Shown: positions 1 through 12,414 of the stretch, piece by piece
How positions within the stretch are numbered: position 1 is the stretch's first letter
Layout: every line of letters starts with the position of its first letter
DNA from: Apteryx mantelli
Lineage: Eukaryota > Chordata > Aves > Apterygiformes > Apterygidae
DNA: 64,000 nucleotides
Assembly: GCF_036417845.1 (NCBI RefSeq)
Contig: NW_027118693.1
Location: 3,792,001 to 3,856,000, forward strand
Direction of reading: 5' to 3'
Program-made: the position numbers and the translations under genes
Notes under the pieces: model-generated
The model's input: only the letters and a program-made list of their open reading frames with translations
What the model was told of the DNA's origin: nothing
The model's database searches: none

Positions 1-142
1 AATGAAAACACACCACGAGGGGGGTCTTCATGTTTAGAAAATATTTGCTAGTTTTTACATTCTCAATACTAATGAAATATATCATTTTTGATTTTTTTTT
101 TTCTCGTGCTGATTCTCTCTTGGCAACTGCACATACGGACAG

Positions 143-979
143 GTGGGACCTCATCTCCCTCCGAGGACCCTGCTTGCTAAAAGGGGGGCAAGGAAGGATG
201 CGTCGGGAGGAGGCAAGCGTTTCCAAAATCAAGAGGAGATTATCGAGTCTCTTGTGGAAAAGGCGGTCAGGCACATATTACACAAGGATAAGCATGAACT
301 ATCACTTTCAGAGAAACTTGGATTTACACTGGTTCCGGTAACAAAGGTACTCCCTGAGATGGAGTCAGGCTTTCAAAAACTGAAGGGCACTTGCAAACGG
401 TTAACATCACAGACTGACCGGGCTGAAGCGTCTAAGCAAGGAAATCTGAAGAGTTCTTTGAAACCTCGAAAGCTGACGGCAGAAGGGATGGGCAAAAAGA
501 TTTCTCCTCCACAAAAAACAATTCTCAGCAAAGCAGAATTGCCCAAGAAACCCATCAGGCAACATGCCACTCCTCTGCCAGCGACCACAGAAATACCGCC
601 TCCAAAATGCCCTCAAGTGCTGCTCCAAAAGGCAAAGGACTCAGCACAGCTGGCCACTGTGCAACTTCTCAGGCAAACAACATCTTCTGCAAAACCAAGG
701 ATCACAGATGACAGCCCGAGAAAACTACCCGTTTTACCAAACACTCAAGTCAACACCTCTGCAAGGCGCTCCTTACCTCCTCCAAAGCCTGCTAGCCAAA
801 AGGCACTCGCCGTGTTCCCAGACATTGCGGGAAATCGGGCAGAGCCTCCCAAGTCCTGTGCCCACTCTGAAACAGCGACTACAACCCAGGAGAGCCTCTT
901 TCCCAAAGACCGCAGAGAGGGCACAGACACCAAAAGCCTGCTGCTGTTCTCCCCCAGATTTGAAATTCTCTCTGTTTAA
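143..979 (+). CDS. Probable terminal coding exon of an unidentified basic, proline/serine-rich protein
   Basis: The frame is open for about 278 codons and ends in TAA at 977-979. There is no good ATG at the start. A polypyrimidine stretch (about 92-120) followed by CAG at 140-142 suggests a splice acceptor, so 143 is taken as the exon start and the protein is partial. The first 65 or so residues include a stretch that may be helical (EEIIESLVEKAVRHILHK), then a conserved-looking segment (LGFTLVPVTKVLPEME). The rest is low-complexity, rich in Lys, Pro, Ser, Thr and Gln, with no signal peptide or membrane segment. I do not recognise the family. It could also be a chance long ORF, but its length and the acceptor argue for an exon. 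Earlier exons would lie left of the window. Confidence 0.5.
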   Translation: MGPHLPPRTLLAKRGARKDASGGGKRFQNQEEIIESLVEKAVRHILHKDKHELSLSEKLGFTLVPVTKVLPEMESGFQKLKGTCKRLTSQTDRAEASKQGNLKSSLKPRKLTAEGMGKKISPPQKTILSKAELPKKPIRQHATPLPATTEIPPPKCPQVLLQKAKDSAQLATVQLLRQTTSSAKPRITDDSPRKLPVLPNTQVNTSARRSLPPPKPASQKALAVFPDIAGNRAEPPKSCAHSETATTTQESLFPKDRREGTDTKSLLLFSPRFEILSV

Positions 980-1799
980 ACATGGATATTGTTGTACAGA
1001 TTTTTGCCCAGTGTATGCTTTGTCTTTACCAGTTCTACTTATTCTTATAGTCTTCTGAGATGTATTCAGTGTGAACAATCGGAATATCAGGTTTTGGCTC
1101 CCTCAACCTTCAACAAATGTCCCCAGGGATGAGAAGCTCAGCACTTCCACAGATTCTTTGTGCATTATATTTTGGGTTTTGTTTTTTTTTTTCCTGTGGC
1201 TTCCATCTCTCCTTGGGAGACAACACTACTGTTATTAACACTGTTGGTCATTTGTACTATGGCCGTGCTTCGGGGTCACAGGGAAGAAAACTCTGCTGTT
1301 AGCTGTGGGAATGGATAGAGATGCTTGATGTGGGGCGAGGTTATAATTACCACCAGTTCATCAGTGTGGGCGAAAGAAGGACACAGAAGGGAAGAAGCCG
1401 AAGGCGGCACAGACTGTTTGCAGGCCTGATTCGCCACAGAACATGTTCCCGCTCTGTCTTTCTGACCCCACCTTCTTCTGGCGACTATCTGAACAACTTC
1501 AAAGAAAACTTCTTTCCCACAACAGTCCTCACTAATTTCCCAGTTGCTCGAATATTGGTATTTGGGAATTCCAAGCGCTAGGGCATGTTGAACTGTGTTG
1601 GTTCCCGTGGGGTTAGCCAGGCATCCAAATGGTTCTCTTAGCGATGATTTCCATTTATCTGCTTAGACAGAAATCCAGGACCTTTGCAGGTGAACATCAT
1701 TCATCAGCATTTCACCTTGAGTGTTTCTTTAAGTGACCTCTCTCTGCGAACCCAATGCAGTAGATTTAGCGCACAGGTGCAGAGTGGCCTAGAGGAAGG
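980..1799. other. Non-coding stretch, possible 3' UTR of the preceding exon
   Basis: No gene or clear repeat is seen here. It probably includes the 3' untranslated region of the exon ending at 979. I did not find a canonical AATAAA close to the stop. Confidence 0.4.
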
Positions 1800-2540
1800 A
1801 CTGCTTCATTTGGAAAAAGCCTCTTGCCTAGAAGATCCCACAACAACTCTGGCACCCTGTTCCAGTGTTTGACTACTGTCACGGTGAAATAATTACTCCT
1901 ACTATCTAATTGGAGCTTCCCTTGCTCCAGCTTCTGCCCATTACTGTCCCCGTGCGCCTCCAAAAAAATCTGGCGCTCTATCTATCTTCTCTGCAGCCTC
2001 CCACGAGGCAGCTGCAGACAGGGACAAGATCACCCCTCAGCCCTCCCTTCTGCAGGCTGGACAAGCCCATTTCTTCCAGTCTGCCCTCGTGCAGCTGGTG
2101 CTCCAGTCTCCCACCATCCGCATGGCCTCTTCTCGATTTGCTCCAATGTATGGCAACATCTTTCTTGTCCCAGGAGCCCCAAACTGGACACAGTGCTCCA
2201 CCTGCCCTCTTGGAAGTGCCGAGTAGAGGAGAAGAACCACTTCCCCCGCCCTGCATGTCTGCTAATACAGCCCAGGGTGCAATTGGTGGTCTTTGCTGCA
2301 AAGCCACACTGGTGACCCCTGGTTAACTTGGTGTCCAACAGCACCCCCCACGTCCTTTTCTGCAAAGCTGCTTTCCAGCCCCTCTCCATCTGCAGCCGGT
2401 CTTGCTGCATGAGGTTCTTCAATCCCCCAAAAGCAGCACTGGGCATTTGCTCTTGTTGCACTTCATGAGATTTCTGTCACCCTGTTTCCCCCAGACTGTC
2501 GGTGTCCACCTGAACAGCAGCTTCTCACCCATTTCAGAGA
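1800..2540 (-). mobile_element. Old, diverged CR1 LINE fragment
   Basis: Read on the minus strand, the segment follows the 3' half of CR1 ORF2 as seen in the better copy at 27,383-28,648. Shared landmarks on the plus strand are CCTGTTCCAGTGTTTGA (about 1856), GAGCCCCAAACTGGACACAG (about 2173), GCCGAGTAGAGGAGAAGAA (about 2218) and AACTTGGTGTCCAACAGCAC (about 2324). Many substitutions and indels break the frame. Both ends are approximate. Confidence 0.75.
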
Positions 2541-5500
2541 GCTTTGGGAACCTTCGTGTAGGCAACTGCAATGAGCCCTTGATGGCTAACTTCTAGATGA
2601 CTAAACTTAGATGAACAGAATCCCACTTCAGGTAGTGGCCTGGTAATAGGGGAAACATTTTACTGTTCGTGTCTCTGCAGTATTGCCTACCCAGCAAAGG
2701 TAAAGTCTATTGGAGCAGGGAAACTGGGGTGAAGACCCCTGCCCTCGGCTGCACGGCCAGGGCACTGGACAGGTGATGTCTTTTTGTCTGGCCAGGCTCC
2801 AGGTGTGGGGTAGAGGCCAGCTCGAGGGCAGGAGTGCCGGGATTTTCATGGGCTTCCAGTGCAGCCGTGACTGTGCTGAAGGCAAGTGGACAGACCAGGC
2901 ACATACAACTGCAAAGGCCGGCGGTGGGAAAGGCATGGGTGAAAGGGGAGCATGGGGGGCAGTGGGGCAGGGAGAGCAGCCTTGTCCAGGGCCTGGCAGC
3001 TGGGCCAGGGAGGGCTGATGGCTCTGGGGCTGGCTGGGCTCTGGATGCTGCTTTGGCGTCAGCTCCATGCTGGGAACGTCGGGGTTTCACCCTTTGCAGG
3101 GAGCAACCTGCGGTGGGGCCATGAGCCAGGCCCTATCTGGACCCAGGCCATGTCCTGCTCAGAGGCAGAGGAGGACGAGGGAGTGTGGGGATGGCCAAGG
3201 GCTCTGTCCCTCGCCCACCGGCAGAGCAGCCTGCGGGACAGGCAGAGCCTGTCTCTGTGCCCGCAGTCTTTCCATTCATGGAGTGGCAGAGGAGTTTTGG
3301 TGGGAAGGGACCTCTGGAGGTCTCTAGTGCAACCTCCCATGCCAAGCAGGGCTGGTTGGAGCCCTACGGTCTTTTCTGGTGATCACTGGGCTGTGCCTGA
3401 TGCCGGTAACCATCCCCAAACTTGCTCTGCTCCTCTTGGCCGGGCACTGCAGGATGGCACCTCTCGCCAGTGGGTCACTGCCCTGCCTGCCTTGCCGCCA
3501 CCGTTGGCTCCCAGATCCCCTTCCCGTACGCAGCAGCTCCGCTCTTGCTGCTCCTGACAGCATACTCTTTGTAGCAGCAACCCAGTCACAAATGGTGCAT
3601 AAACACTTGAGCTGTGATACAGAAAGCCCTGCTCTCCTAACTGCCCATCGTAAAACCAGACCCAAGGGGCTGCCTTCACTTTTTCATCCAGATAACACTC
3701 TGTGCAGTGTAGCTGCATAGCAGGTCCAAACCCAAATCACTCCTTCCATATTTAATCTGGCTGTCAGGCAAGAGTTGCTGTATGGGGACCTTTTGTGTCC
3801 ACAACCTTCTCTGGGATCTGCTTGCATCCACCTTTCTTTGCCAACGCTTTTTTGACTGAAGTGCATAGGTATGTCTGAGGTAGAGATGGGGAGTCAGGTC
3901 AGCAGGACGGGGACTGCGTTGGGTGAGGGCCTGAGAGGTGCAGGGCCAGGCACAGGCATGTCCACAGCGTAACTCAGGCCAGGCCCAAGGACAAGGGCAG
4001 CAGCTCCCCGGCAAGGGGGAGGAGGCCCTGCAATGACCCCCGTCACTCTGTCTCCCCTGCTCTTGTGTCCAGCAGATCCCCCTCCCTGTCTGCCTGCAGA
4101 CCCTCCATGCCCACCCCGCTGACCAGCACAGCACGAGAGCCCTGGCCCTGCAGCCCCTCCGGCACCTCCTGCTGCCGCAGGGACAGAGCAGCCTGCCCCG
4201 AGCTGCACCACAGAGAAACCTGTTTCTCGTTCTCATTTTCCATCGCTGAATGCTGCCCTGCTTTTCTCCTGGGACATCCCTGCTCCCCACAGAGCTTTTC
4301 CCCACGTGCGAATGTCCACGCTGGCCTGTCCAGCCCTGCCTGCACCCTTCCCTGGTGCTCCCCGCAGGGCCCCATGCTGACACTGCTGCTCTGCAGCGTG
4401 AGCGAACTGTGGGACCATGGGACCACAGGGGAACTCCTGACTCGGCACTGGCCATGCTGCTCAGGTGGCAAGCGGGCCCAGCCACACAGGCATCACCACC
4501 ACTGACACTGCTGGCACGTGCCTGTGCTCATGGACAGTGCTCAGAGTGACCCCAAGGTGTCTGCAATGGCAGGAGATGTGTTTGGGTGGGCACTAACTGT
4601 AGCCTGTGGTGTTTCACAGAGGGTGCACGAATCCCTCTCCAGGCCCCCTTCCCGCTGCCTCCTGGCTCCCCACTGCCTCTCCGCGGGTTGCAGAGCCTTC
4701 CTTTCCCTGTGCATACCTGGATTTAGTGCTGTACATTCTGCTTACTCCACCATGGACTGTCTCTCACTTTGTGAGGCTCCACTCACTGCCCACCCCCAGG
4801 CACACATTGTCCCTGGAGATCCCCTGAGCTCTCCTGGGGGCTCAGATTCCCCTCCAGAAGAGTGGCCATCTGTCAGCGGCACTGTCACCTGTGTGATAGC
4901 CCTGGGTAGGCAACTCAGAGACTGTTCTCCATCTCCAGTGGCACTGGTCACTGAGGAATGAGCCCCAAATCCAATCCGTGGTCCCTAACAGATCACTTGG
5001 AGACTCTGAGCTTGTCCTCCAGAGCCCATGGAGTTCACAAGCAGAACAGCAGCCCTTTTGTGGTGCAATCCCATGGGAATATTCTTGACTCCCCCTTCTG
5101 AAGAAAGGCCAGACTTCAGGCACATCACAGAGGAGATCCCCTTTTATTATAGAAATGTTGTTCTGGAGGCCAGCTCTGGCGTAAAGGTGCTCAAAGCCTG
5201 CTCCTGCCTGTCTTCACAGGAATGCACAGGGAAGCACAATGCTACCACCACCACGTTAGGAGAACGCTTAGCCCATATAGCCACACTAGAGCACAGCAGG
5301 ATCAGGTGGAAATAGGGAGAATAACCCTGAAAGGAGAAAGTCCTGCTGGCTTTGCTGCATGTGTCTCCAGGAAAGATGCAGACCCCATGCAAAGGCTGCA
5401 ACCCAGAAATTCCTGCTGTGGCAGTGGGGGGATGGTCGTGAGGAGCACAGGCTCTGTCCCCACAAGCTGTGTCCGGACTCTCCTCCCCTCCCCTCCTCTC

Positions 5501-5919
5501 CGTTTCTGCTCTGCTTTGAGTGTTGCTCTCCTAATGGACATGGGACCCATGGTCTCAGCCCACCTGTGCTCATCCAAGCCTGACTCTGTTCCCCTGAACT
5601 CCCTTGGTGTCAGTGCCGAAAGCGACACTGCAAAGGGAAACTCCCCTCATTGCACTGGGGGCATCTGAGGGAGCTCAGACTAGCGGGCTCCGAGGTTCCC
5701 CCATCTCTGCTGATGAAGGGGGAAGCCTGGCTTCCTGCTTCAACACAGTCTCTGCGTCAGATTCAGATGAGAGTTTCCTGAGGAGAGGTGGCATGAACCA
5801 AAATGATTGTTCTTTTAACAATGATGTAAAAGAGAAAAGTAGGAAAGGAAAAAAAAAAAAGAACACAGAGCCTTGATGCCAGATACCCTGCTAATGATGG
5901 TTAGATGCATGTGGGACAG
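2541..5919. other. GC-rich non-coding stretch
   Basis: Only overlapping short ORFs on both strands are present, without recognisable domains. Apart from a CR1 tail near 3,275-3,365, I see no gene. The right part is the 3' flank of the minus-strand olfactory receptor. A minus-strand AATAAA (plus TTTATT, 5143-5148) lies about 775 bp beyond its stop and could be its poly(A) signal. Confidence 0.4.
3275..3365 (-). mobile_element. CR1-type 3' end fragment
   Basis: The plus strand reads GGGAAGGGACCTCTGGAGGT, then a CTAGTGCAACC block and CAAGCAGGG. This is the same order as the CR1 3' terminus at 27,408-27,462. Only about 90 bp can be aligned by eye and the limits are approximate. Confidence 0.55.
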
Positions 5920-6855
5920 TTACTGGTGCTGACATTGTCCCAGTGGAATCAATTTCTTCAGTGCACCCTTGAGCTCCTTGTTCCTCAAACTGTAGATGAG
6001 TGGGTTCAGTGTTGGCGTCACCACCACGTACAGAACTCCCACCACCAGATCCTGAGCTGGGGAGGACATGGAGGGGGGCTTCAGATGGGAAAACATGACA
6101 GTGCTGACAAAGAGGGAAACCACAGCCAGGTGAGGGAGGCACATGGAAAAGGCTTTGTGCCGTCCCTGCTCAGAGGGGATCCTCAGCACAGCTGTGAGGA
6201 TCTGCACATAGGACAGAAGAATGAAAACGAAACACCCAAAGAATAAATAGGCATTAACCACAAGAACCCTGTCTTCCCTGAGGTAGGAGTCTGAGCAGGA
6301 GAGCTTGAGGATCTGGGGAATTTCACAGAAGAACTGCTCCACCGCATTGCCTTGGCAGAGTGGTATGGAAAATGTGTTCCCAGTGTGCACCACAGCAGTC
6401 AGAAAAGCACTGCCCCAGGCAGCTGCTGCCATTTTGGCACAAGCTCTGATGCCCATGAGGGTCTCGTAGAGAAGGGGTTTGCAGATGGCAACATAGCGAT
6501 CATAGGCCATGACTGTGAGAAGATAATATTCTGTTGAGAACAAAAAGAGAAGCAGAAAGATCTGGGCAGCACATCCTGAGTAGGAAATGGCCCCGGTGTT
6601 GCTCAGGGAATTGGCCATGGATTTGGGGATGGTGACAGAGATGGAGCCAAGGTCAAGGACTGAGAGATTGAGGAGGAAGAAGTACATGGGGGTGTGGAGG
6701 CGATGGTCGCAGGTGATGGCAGTGATGATGAGGCCATTGCCCAGGAGGGCAGCCAGGTAGATGCCCAGGAAGAGCGAGAAGTGCAAGAGCTGCAGCTCCC
6801 ATGTGTCTGCAAACGCCCGGAGCAGGAACTCAGTGGGGGAGCTGCTGTTGGACAT
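5920..6855 (-). CDS. Intact olfactory receptor, OR14-like (avian gamma-c type)
   Basis: This single-exon ORF encodes 311 residues, the usual length for a class II olfactory receptor: a seven-helix G-protein-coupled receptor of the sensory neuron membrane. Visible hallmarks are an N-terminal glycosylation site (NSS at 3-5), GN at 39-40 in TM1, PMYFFL from 56, the extracellular Cys pattern, MAYDRYVAIC (116-125) at the end of TM3, SY at 215-216, KAFSMCLPHL (234-243) before TM6, and NPLIYSLRN (284-292) in TM7. The KAFSMCLPHLAVVSLFVST-type TM6 is typical of family 14, which is greatly expanded in birds. The start ATG gives the expected short N-terminus, and a splice acceptor lies about 25 bp upstream. 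No frameshift or missing key residue is seen. The ligand cannot be inferred. Assignment to OR14 rests on motif memory, not on a search. Confidence 0.95.
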   Translation of the reverse strand: MSNSSSPTEFLLRAFADTWELQLLHFSLFLGIYLAALLGNGLIITAITCDHRLHTPMYFFLLNLSVLDLGSISVTIPKSMANSLSNTGAISYSGCAAQIFLLLFLFSTEYYLLTVMAYDRYVAICKPLLYETLMGIRACAKMAAAAWGSAFLTAVVHTGNTFSIPLCQGNAVEQFFCEIPQILKLSCSDSYLREDRVLVVNAYLFFGCFVFILLSYVQILTAVLRIPSEQGRHKAFSMCLPHLAVVSLFVSTVMFSHLKPPSMSSPAQDLVVGVLYVVVTPTLNPLIYSLRNKELKGALKKLIPLGQCQHQ

Positions 6856-6879
6856 TTGCTCCCTCAGGGCCCATGGGGA

Positions 6880-6881
6880 CT
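6880..6881 (-). other. Likely 3' splice site upstream of the OR14-like coding exon
   Basis: On the minus strand a pyrimidine-rich tract (roughly 6,882-6,915) ends in GGATAG just 25 bp before the ATG. OR genes commonly have a 5' non-coding exon joined just before the coding exon. A short out-of-frame upstream ATG (minus strand, near 6,872) lies between this site and the start codon. Confidence 0.5.
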
Positions 6882-9800
6882 ATCCAAGGAAGAGGAGACA
6901 GTGAGAAGACAGGAGACAGTTTTGTATGAGCAAAACTTTTGTGCAGAACCTCCCCCCCCCCCCCACAAACATGCACATTATCTACCCTCATCTTGCCAGG
7001 ACCATCACTGAGCTCCATGGCTTGAGCTCCCCTTTGTGCTGCCTGAGTTTGCCATGAGGAGCAGGGGCCTCTTCCCATGGGCTCTGGAGGAGGCAGTCCT
7101 GACCCACTGTAGTGGGGACCTGGGAACACGGGTGACTAAACTTTCAAAGTCACAGTTTTAGTCAGATTTCATCCACTCATAATGTTGAAGGGCTTTCCAG
7201 CATCTTCACTCTCCGTTCTAAACAATGTGTGTTCTTCAATAGCTTTAAGGATTCTTTTGTTTTCTTTTAGATTCCCCTGTCATCCCTGAGGAGGATTCTT
7301 GGAGACAGAGATCCTCAGCACTGCAGCTGCACTTCGAGTGAATAGCTGTGATTCCTGAGAGGCCAAAGGCTTCACTCTGTCTTTAGTGCAGAGCGAGGAG
7401 AGCTGGCGTGTCCATCAGTCTTGTTCCCAGCTGCCCTGTGCTTGCACCTCTGAGGCGGAGGACATTTGCACTCGTGTTACCATAAAAAGAATTGACACTG
7501 CTGAGAGCAGAGGAATCGAGTTTCAAAATGCAGATCACCAAGCCCAGGAGCCTTTCTCAGAGGATCCGAGGAAGGTCTCAGCACTCCCCTTTTAGCCAGG
7601 AAGACATCAGGGCCGTGCCAGTTGCCCACATGCAGCATTTTCACGGCCTTAGCATCTAGGTGGCTTCTGCATGGGGCACCTAGATAACACCCAGATGCAA
7701 TGGGAGAGCTGTGCCCTTCTGGAGGGCAGCTTGCAGGCCAGCTGGACACCCCCGAGAAACAGTCGGACATCCTAAAGATGGGGTGTCCTGAAGAGAGAGT
7801 TGGCTCCTTCCCAGCCCCCAAACAGCATTGCCCAGAGCCCCACAGTTTAGAGGGGCACTTGGACACCTCAGTGCCAAGGACATGTCTGCAAGGCAGCACC
7901 TGCAGGATTGGTGTCTGAATTGCCTCTGAAATGCCCCTGCCCAGAGAGTCCAAGGGGAAGGACAAGGGCAGCATGGACAGGTGGGGAAACACACAGCAAT
8001 AGCATGATATTTCTTCTAAAGGAAGAAGGGACATGGAGAGACAGGGGACACTCAGGAGTTTCTCCTCTCCAGATGTCCATCTGCGAGGAAACAGCCCATG
8101 CCCTGGACCCCACAGCCTTGAGGGCTGTGCTGGGAGAGGAGATGAGACATTGGAGCTTGTAGTTTCCTCTCACACTTTGAACGAGACTCTTATGCCTGGA
8201 GCTCTGCCTGCAGGGAGCTCTTTCTCTGTCCCACATGTCATGTCAGTGCTCACAGACCCCATCCCACCTGCTGGGTGCTCAGCTCTGCCCTGCAGAAACC
8301 TCCCGGGAGCAGGGCACTGCCCAGGGGCACCTCGGTGTTTGCAGGGGCTAAGGAGCATCTGAGAGAAACCTTGATGAAGCTGCAAAGGTGATGCTGGTTC
8401 TGTCTGTAGGCTGAGGGGTGCATGAAGGGATTTCTTGAGTTCCTCCCAGAACTGTTCCTCTCTCACTGTCACTATTTTGGAATCTCAAGCCCCTGTTTAA
8501 GCCTGACAGCTCCACTAACATTTCATCCCAACAAAGAGAATAACACTGAAAGCAGAGACTCATGACAGCTCCTTCCCTTTCAGGTATCCCTGTCTTGACC
8601 TTCCTTTTGGAAAGCCACCTCCAGAAATGTTCTCAGGGTGAGCCGGAGCTGACAGCAGCCCTGACCCATGCAGCACCCTCTCAACAGGAGAATGAACATG
8701 TCCTGCTGGCAGTCAGTCATCCCACCCAGAACTTCTCCCCACAGCACCGTGGGGAGTTCCCTGGGCAGGCTGAGTGCTGACCTTCACAGGCGGCAGAGTC
8801 ACTGTCCCGGACACACAGCACTCTGGGATGCAGAGACACTGCTCTGAGTTACAGCCCTGAGCAGACCTGTGTGCACACCTCTGCTTCACACCCTGCCAGC
8901 ATCCCTGGGAGAAGGTAGCAGGATGCCGTTTCCCTCTGACAGAGTGGCTGGGAATCCCTGCTCTAAAGCACCTCCTGCCCCACACAGGAAGGACTGGGAT
9001 ACCCATCCTGACAGACCCTATCAGCCATGGGATGTGCTAGCTTTAGAGAAAACCTCAGGATGCCTCAGCTCCATTGCCCTGCAGCCAGAGACTTACTGTG
9101 TTAGGGGCTGTGAAGATTTCTCCTCCAGTGAGCTCTCAGCCGTCTACCCACTCCTGGCTGCCTTGAACTTCTGTCTCACTCATCTTGCTCATCTTCTTCA
9201 TCTCATCTTGGCACTTGCAGGTAGTGCCTGGAGCCCTGCTGCTCTTTGCAGAAGAGCTGCTCCTGCACGCAGCTGTCTCTCAGCAGTGCTGCCAGGTTGC
9301 CAGGAGCTCCCTCTGTCCCAGGAGCCTGCCCCCCCTTGGGAACAGCGGCCCAGCTGAAGATGTGACTTAATTTGTCCTTTGTACTCCCTCCTCCGGGGAA
9401 ATATTCACTGAGGTAGACTAAAATAATCTTCTTTTGTCTCTCTCTAAATGCTGAAGAGAGACCCATTCCAGCATTGCAATTTGTCACATCAGAGGGTGCT
9501 TTTCTAAGAGAGGTGGCAATGTCTCACTCTGGAAGACCCTATTCCCATCTCTTAACTGGGCAGGACACCTAGACAGGGACAAGAAGGCAGTTCATTTTCC
9601 CATGGTTCAAGTGCTCTTCAGATGAGTCAATCCAGGCATCTCATGCTGGTTTAGAAGCCCCTGGCCTGCAGGGGGATTCAGATCCCTCCCGTGAACTCCA
9701 CAACTCACAGGACGTGGGATTCCCCTTGCCCAAGCTGAAGTGTGAACAACAGAGATGTCTGCACGCGAGCTCCGTGTCTAAGCTCCCATTATTATCAATG

Positions 9801-10764
9801 GAGATAGAGGGTGGGAGTCAGTTGCTCACACACAAACACCTTGTGCTATTTGAAGAGACAGAGGTGGTCTGAGGCATGTGCCAGTGTCTGCTTGCTCTGA
9901 TGGAGCAGCTGGGAGACCAGCATCCTTCTAGAGCATCAGGTGGAGGCCAGCTGGGGAATTTCCTTGGTCATCTGAAATGGCACTAGGTGCCTGCTATGAG
10001 GAGAGCTCCACTCACTAGGAAGCTGAGACACATGCAGATCCCTATGCTGCAGACCACTGATATAATTCAGTTCAGCCACTTGATTTAATGACATAAAAAT
10101 AGGCCATAGGCAGGGCCATGGCAGGTGCCTGGGGTGTGCAACACAACCACATGTCTCCAGGAGATACAGCATGGGACCTACAGGAAAACCATGCCCTTTT
10201 GGAGAGGTTGCTGGGCAAATGCCCCAGGGCATCTTAGCTTTCCTACCTGTGCCCAAAAAGCTAAATCCTACCACTGCCTTCAGGCAAAGTCCATCCAACC
10301 TACATCCAAGAGTGCTGCATAAATGGGAGGCACATCACACCAAGGTCTCCACTGTAAACCTACACTCTTGAACCCTGCTAATTCTCCTCTCCCGAAACGT
10401 CTTCTCACCCCCCAGATGATATGAACAGGGACTGTGCTATTGATGTCCAAGGGTGGCTGGATCACAGGCTCTGCAGGCCCAGGAACTTCTCAAAGCACCT
10501 TGTCCTTCCTGGACATTGGCTCACCTCTGTCAAAGGCTCCAAGATGCTGCAGAGTCAGCTCAGGCAGCAAACTTCTCTCCTCCCATTCCTGCATGGACCA
10601 GCTCTGTTTCTCCCTGGCTTAGGGTACTGCAGGGTTTGCTCTTTTAGTGGGAACCTTGTTTCACCATTACTACCTATGGCTACCTATGCCAGCATGTCTC
10701 TGCTCTGAATCAAAGTCTTTGCATACATGAGGTAACAGGTTTCCCCATGATAAATCTTGGGGCC
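6882..10764. other. Non-coding stretch upstream of the OR14-like gene
   Basis: The only simple repeat noted is a run of 13 C at 6952-6964. Several ORFs of up to 185 codons exist on both strands, but none shows a domain, a plausible start or codon bias. I see no OR pseudogene here. A 5' non-coding OR exon and promoter may lie in this stretch but cannot be placed. Confidence 0.4.
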
Positions 10765-10920
10765 TTGAGAAACTTGGAGATTTGGCCAACAAAAGCCTCA
10801 TAAAGTTGTACAAGGAGAAGTGGCAAGTCCCGTATCGGGGGGCAGAACAACCCGCGCATCAGGCTGGGACCTGACCAGCAGAGGAGTGACCCTGAGGAGA
10901 AGGGCCTGGATGTTATGAGA
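10765..10920 (+). mobile_element. Short CR1 ORF2 fragment
   Basis: The plus strand has CTCATAAAGTTGTACAAGGA (about 10,797), GGCAGAACAACCCGCGCATC (about 10,841) and CTGAGGAGAAGGGCCTGGA (about 10,892). These match in order the CR1 coding stretch around [20 protein letters not shown] and AEKDLGVL in the 27-28 kb copy. It is short, diverged and out of frame. Confidence 0.55.
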
Positions 10921-12414
10921 TATGCCATATGACCCAGTGGTGCGGACTCACCACAAATGGGACCAGCTGCACATGGGGCTGCATTAGGAAGAGAGTGGCC
11001 ACCCACTTTTTCTTTTTTTTTTTTTTTTTGGCTTACAGAATAATTGATATCAACATTCTCCAGTTGATATTGATTTACAGAGTCTCTTAATGAAGTCTGG
11101 ACATGTAGGAGAAGCACTGTTCTTCAAGTCAGACATGCATGGACAATCTTCCTCCCCAGCTGCCCAACCCCATCTTTTCCCATCAGCCACCTGGCACTTA
11201 AATCATTCTTAGCTTTTTCCACTGAAGTCTGCAGCTGAATATTACAACTCATAGGCACCAATTCCCACCTGCTTTCCTTAGACAACTAGCTGCAAAGAGA
11301 CATGGAAGGATTTCTCTTAATGACAATCAAACAAAAGTAGAATGTGATACAGCTGAAAAAAATAACAAAAAACACACTCCTCAACTCTATGTTAAGTCCA
11401 AGCTTCCTCCCGTGAGGTCTGCTTTCCATAAGGGATAACCTCCCTAGAAATGCTTTAGACAGAGGGATAGGAAAGGCTAGATGGAAACATAATTAAGCAG
11501 TTGGCTAAAAAGACAATTATACAGACTACTGGAAGACAGGGTAAGTTTTCAACTCCCTGAAGCTCAAAGCACAAATAAGGTAGCTGACAGGTATCTGAAT
11601 GAACAAATAGTGACAGGTGGAGGAAAACTCTGCCAAGTGAATATGTCCAAATGGTGTGCTGAAAAGGCTACTTTGGAAAAGTACAAGTTAAGAAGGAGAC
11701 GTGTAAATTTGTGAAATATTAGTGAGATGAAATACACAATAGAACAGACCTCTGTAGCAGTGGTAATGCAAGTCCGGGGGAATATTTCTTCTCCTGAGAT
11801 TCATACCCTTCCTGAAAACTTCTGTTCTGGCATCACAGGAAAACACTCACATTTTATAGAAAGTATCCAATTATTGCAGCTGATGCAAATGTGCTCTTAT
11901 GTTTTAAATGTTGAAAAAAGTTCTTTGGCTTTCCAGGCAGAGCTCAGGTGTCTAAGCACAAGCATGCAGTGGCACTTGGAGAGGCCCCAGTGTATCATGT
12001 GAGGTACCTGCCAGGGCCTGGCAGCTCTCACAGGGGACCTGCGGGAGACAAGAGCCCCTCGGAGCTGCAGATGGAGGCTGGGCAGAGAGGACCGGGGCAC
12101 CTGCAATGGCACCAGATGCCTGTGACCCTGTCACTGCATGACACCCCAATTCTAAATGTCACTTTCCTTTTCAAAAAAAAAACAAAAAACAGATCGTACA
12201 AATTCCCCCCAAAAGACCAGTATATAAAAAGGAAACATAACCCAGAAGGGCAAAAAGATGTCAAAGTACTGAAAAAGTTGAAAAATACAACAAACAATTT
12301 TCTTTGCATGAGATCATGTTCTTAATTTCTTTCTTTTTCCTTTTGTATTGACATTTTCTAAAAATGCCTGTTATAATCAGGACTCCACCATTACGCAGCT
12401 GTTCTGTCTCTCAT

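Noticed and set aside
8869..9357. 162-codon plus-strand ORF
   Set aside because: Low-complexity composition, no domain, overlapped by frames on the other strand; typical of GC-rich non-coding DNA.
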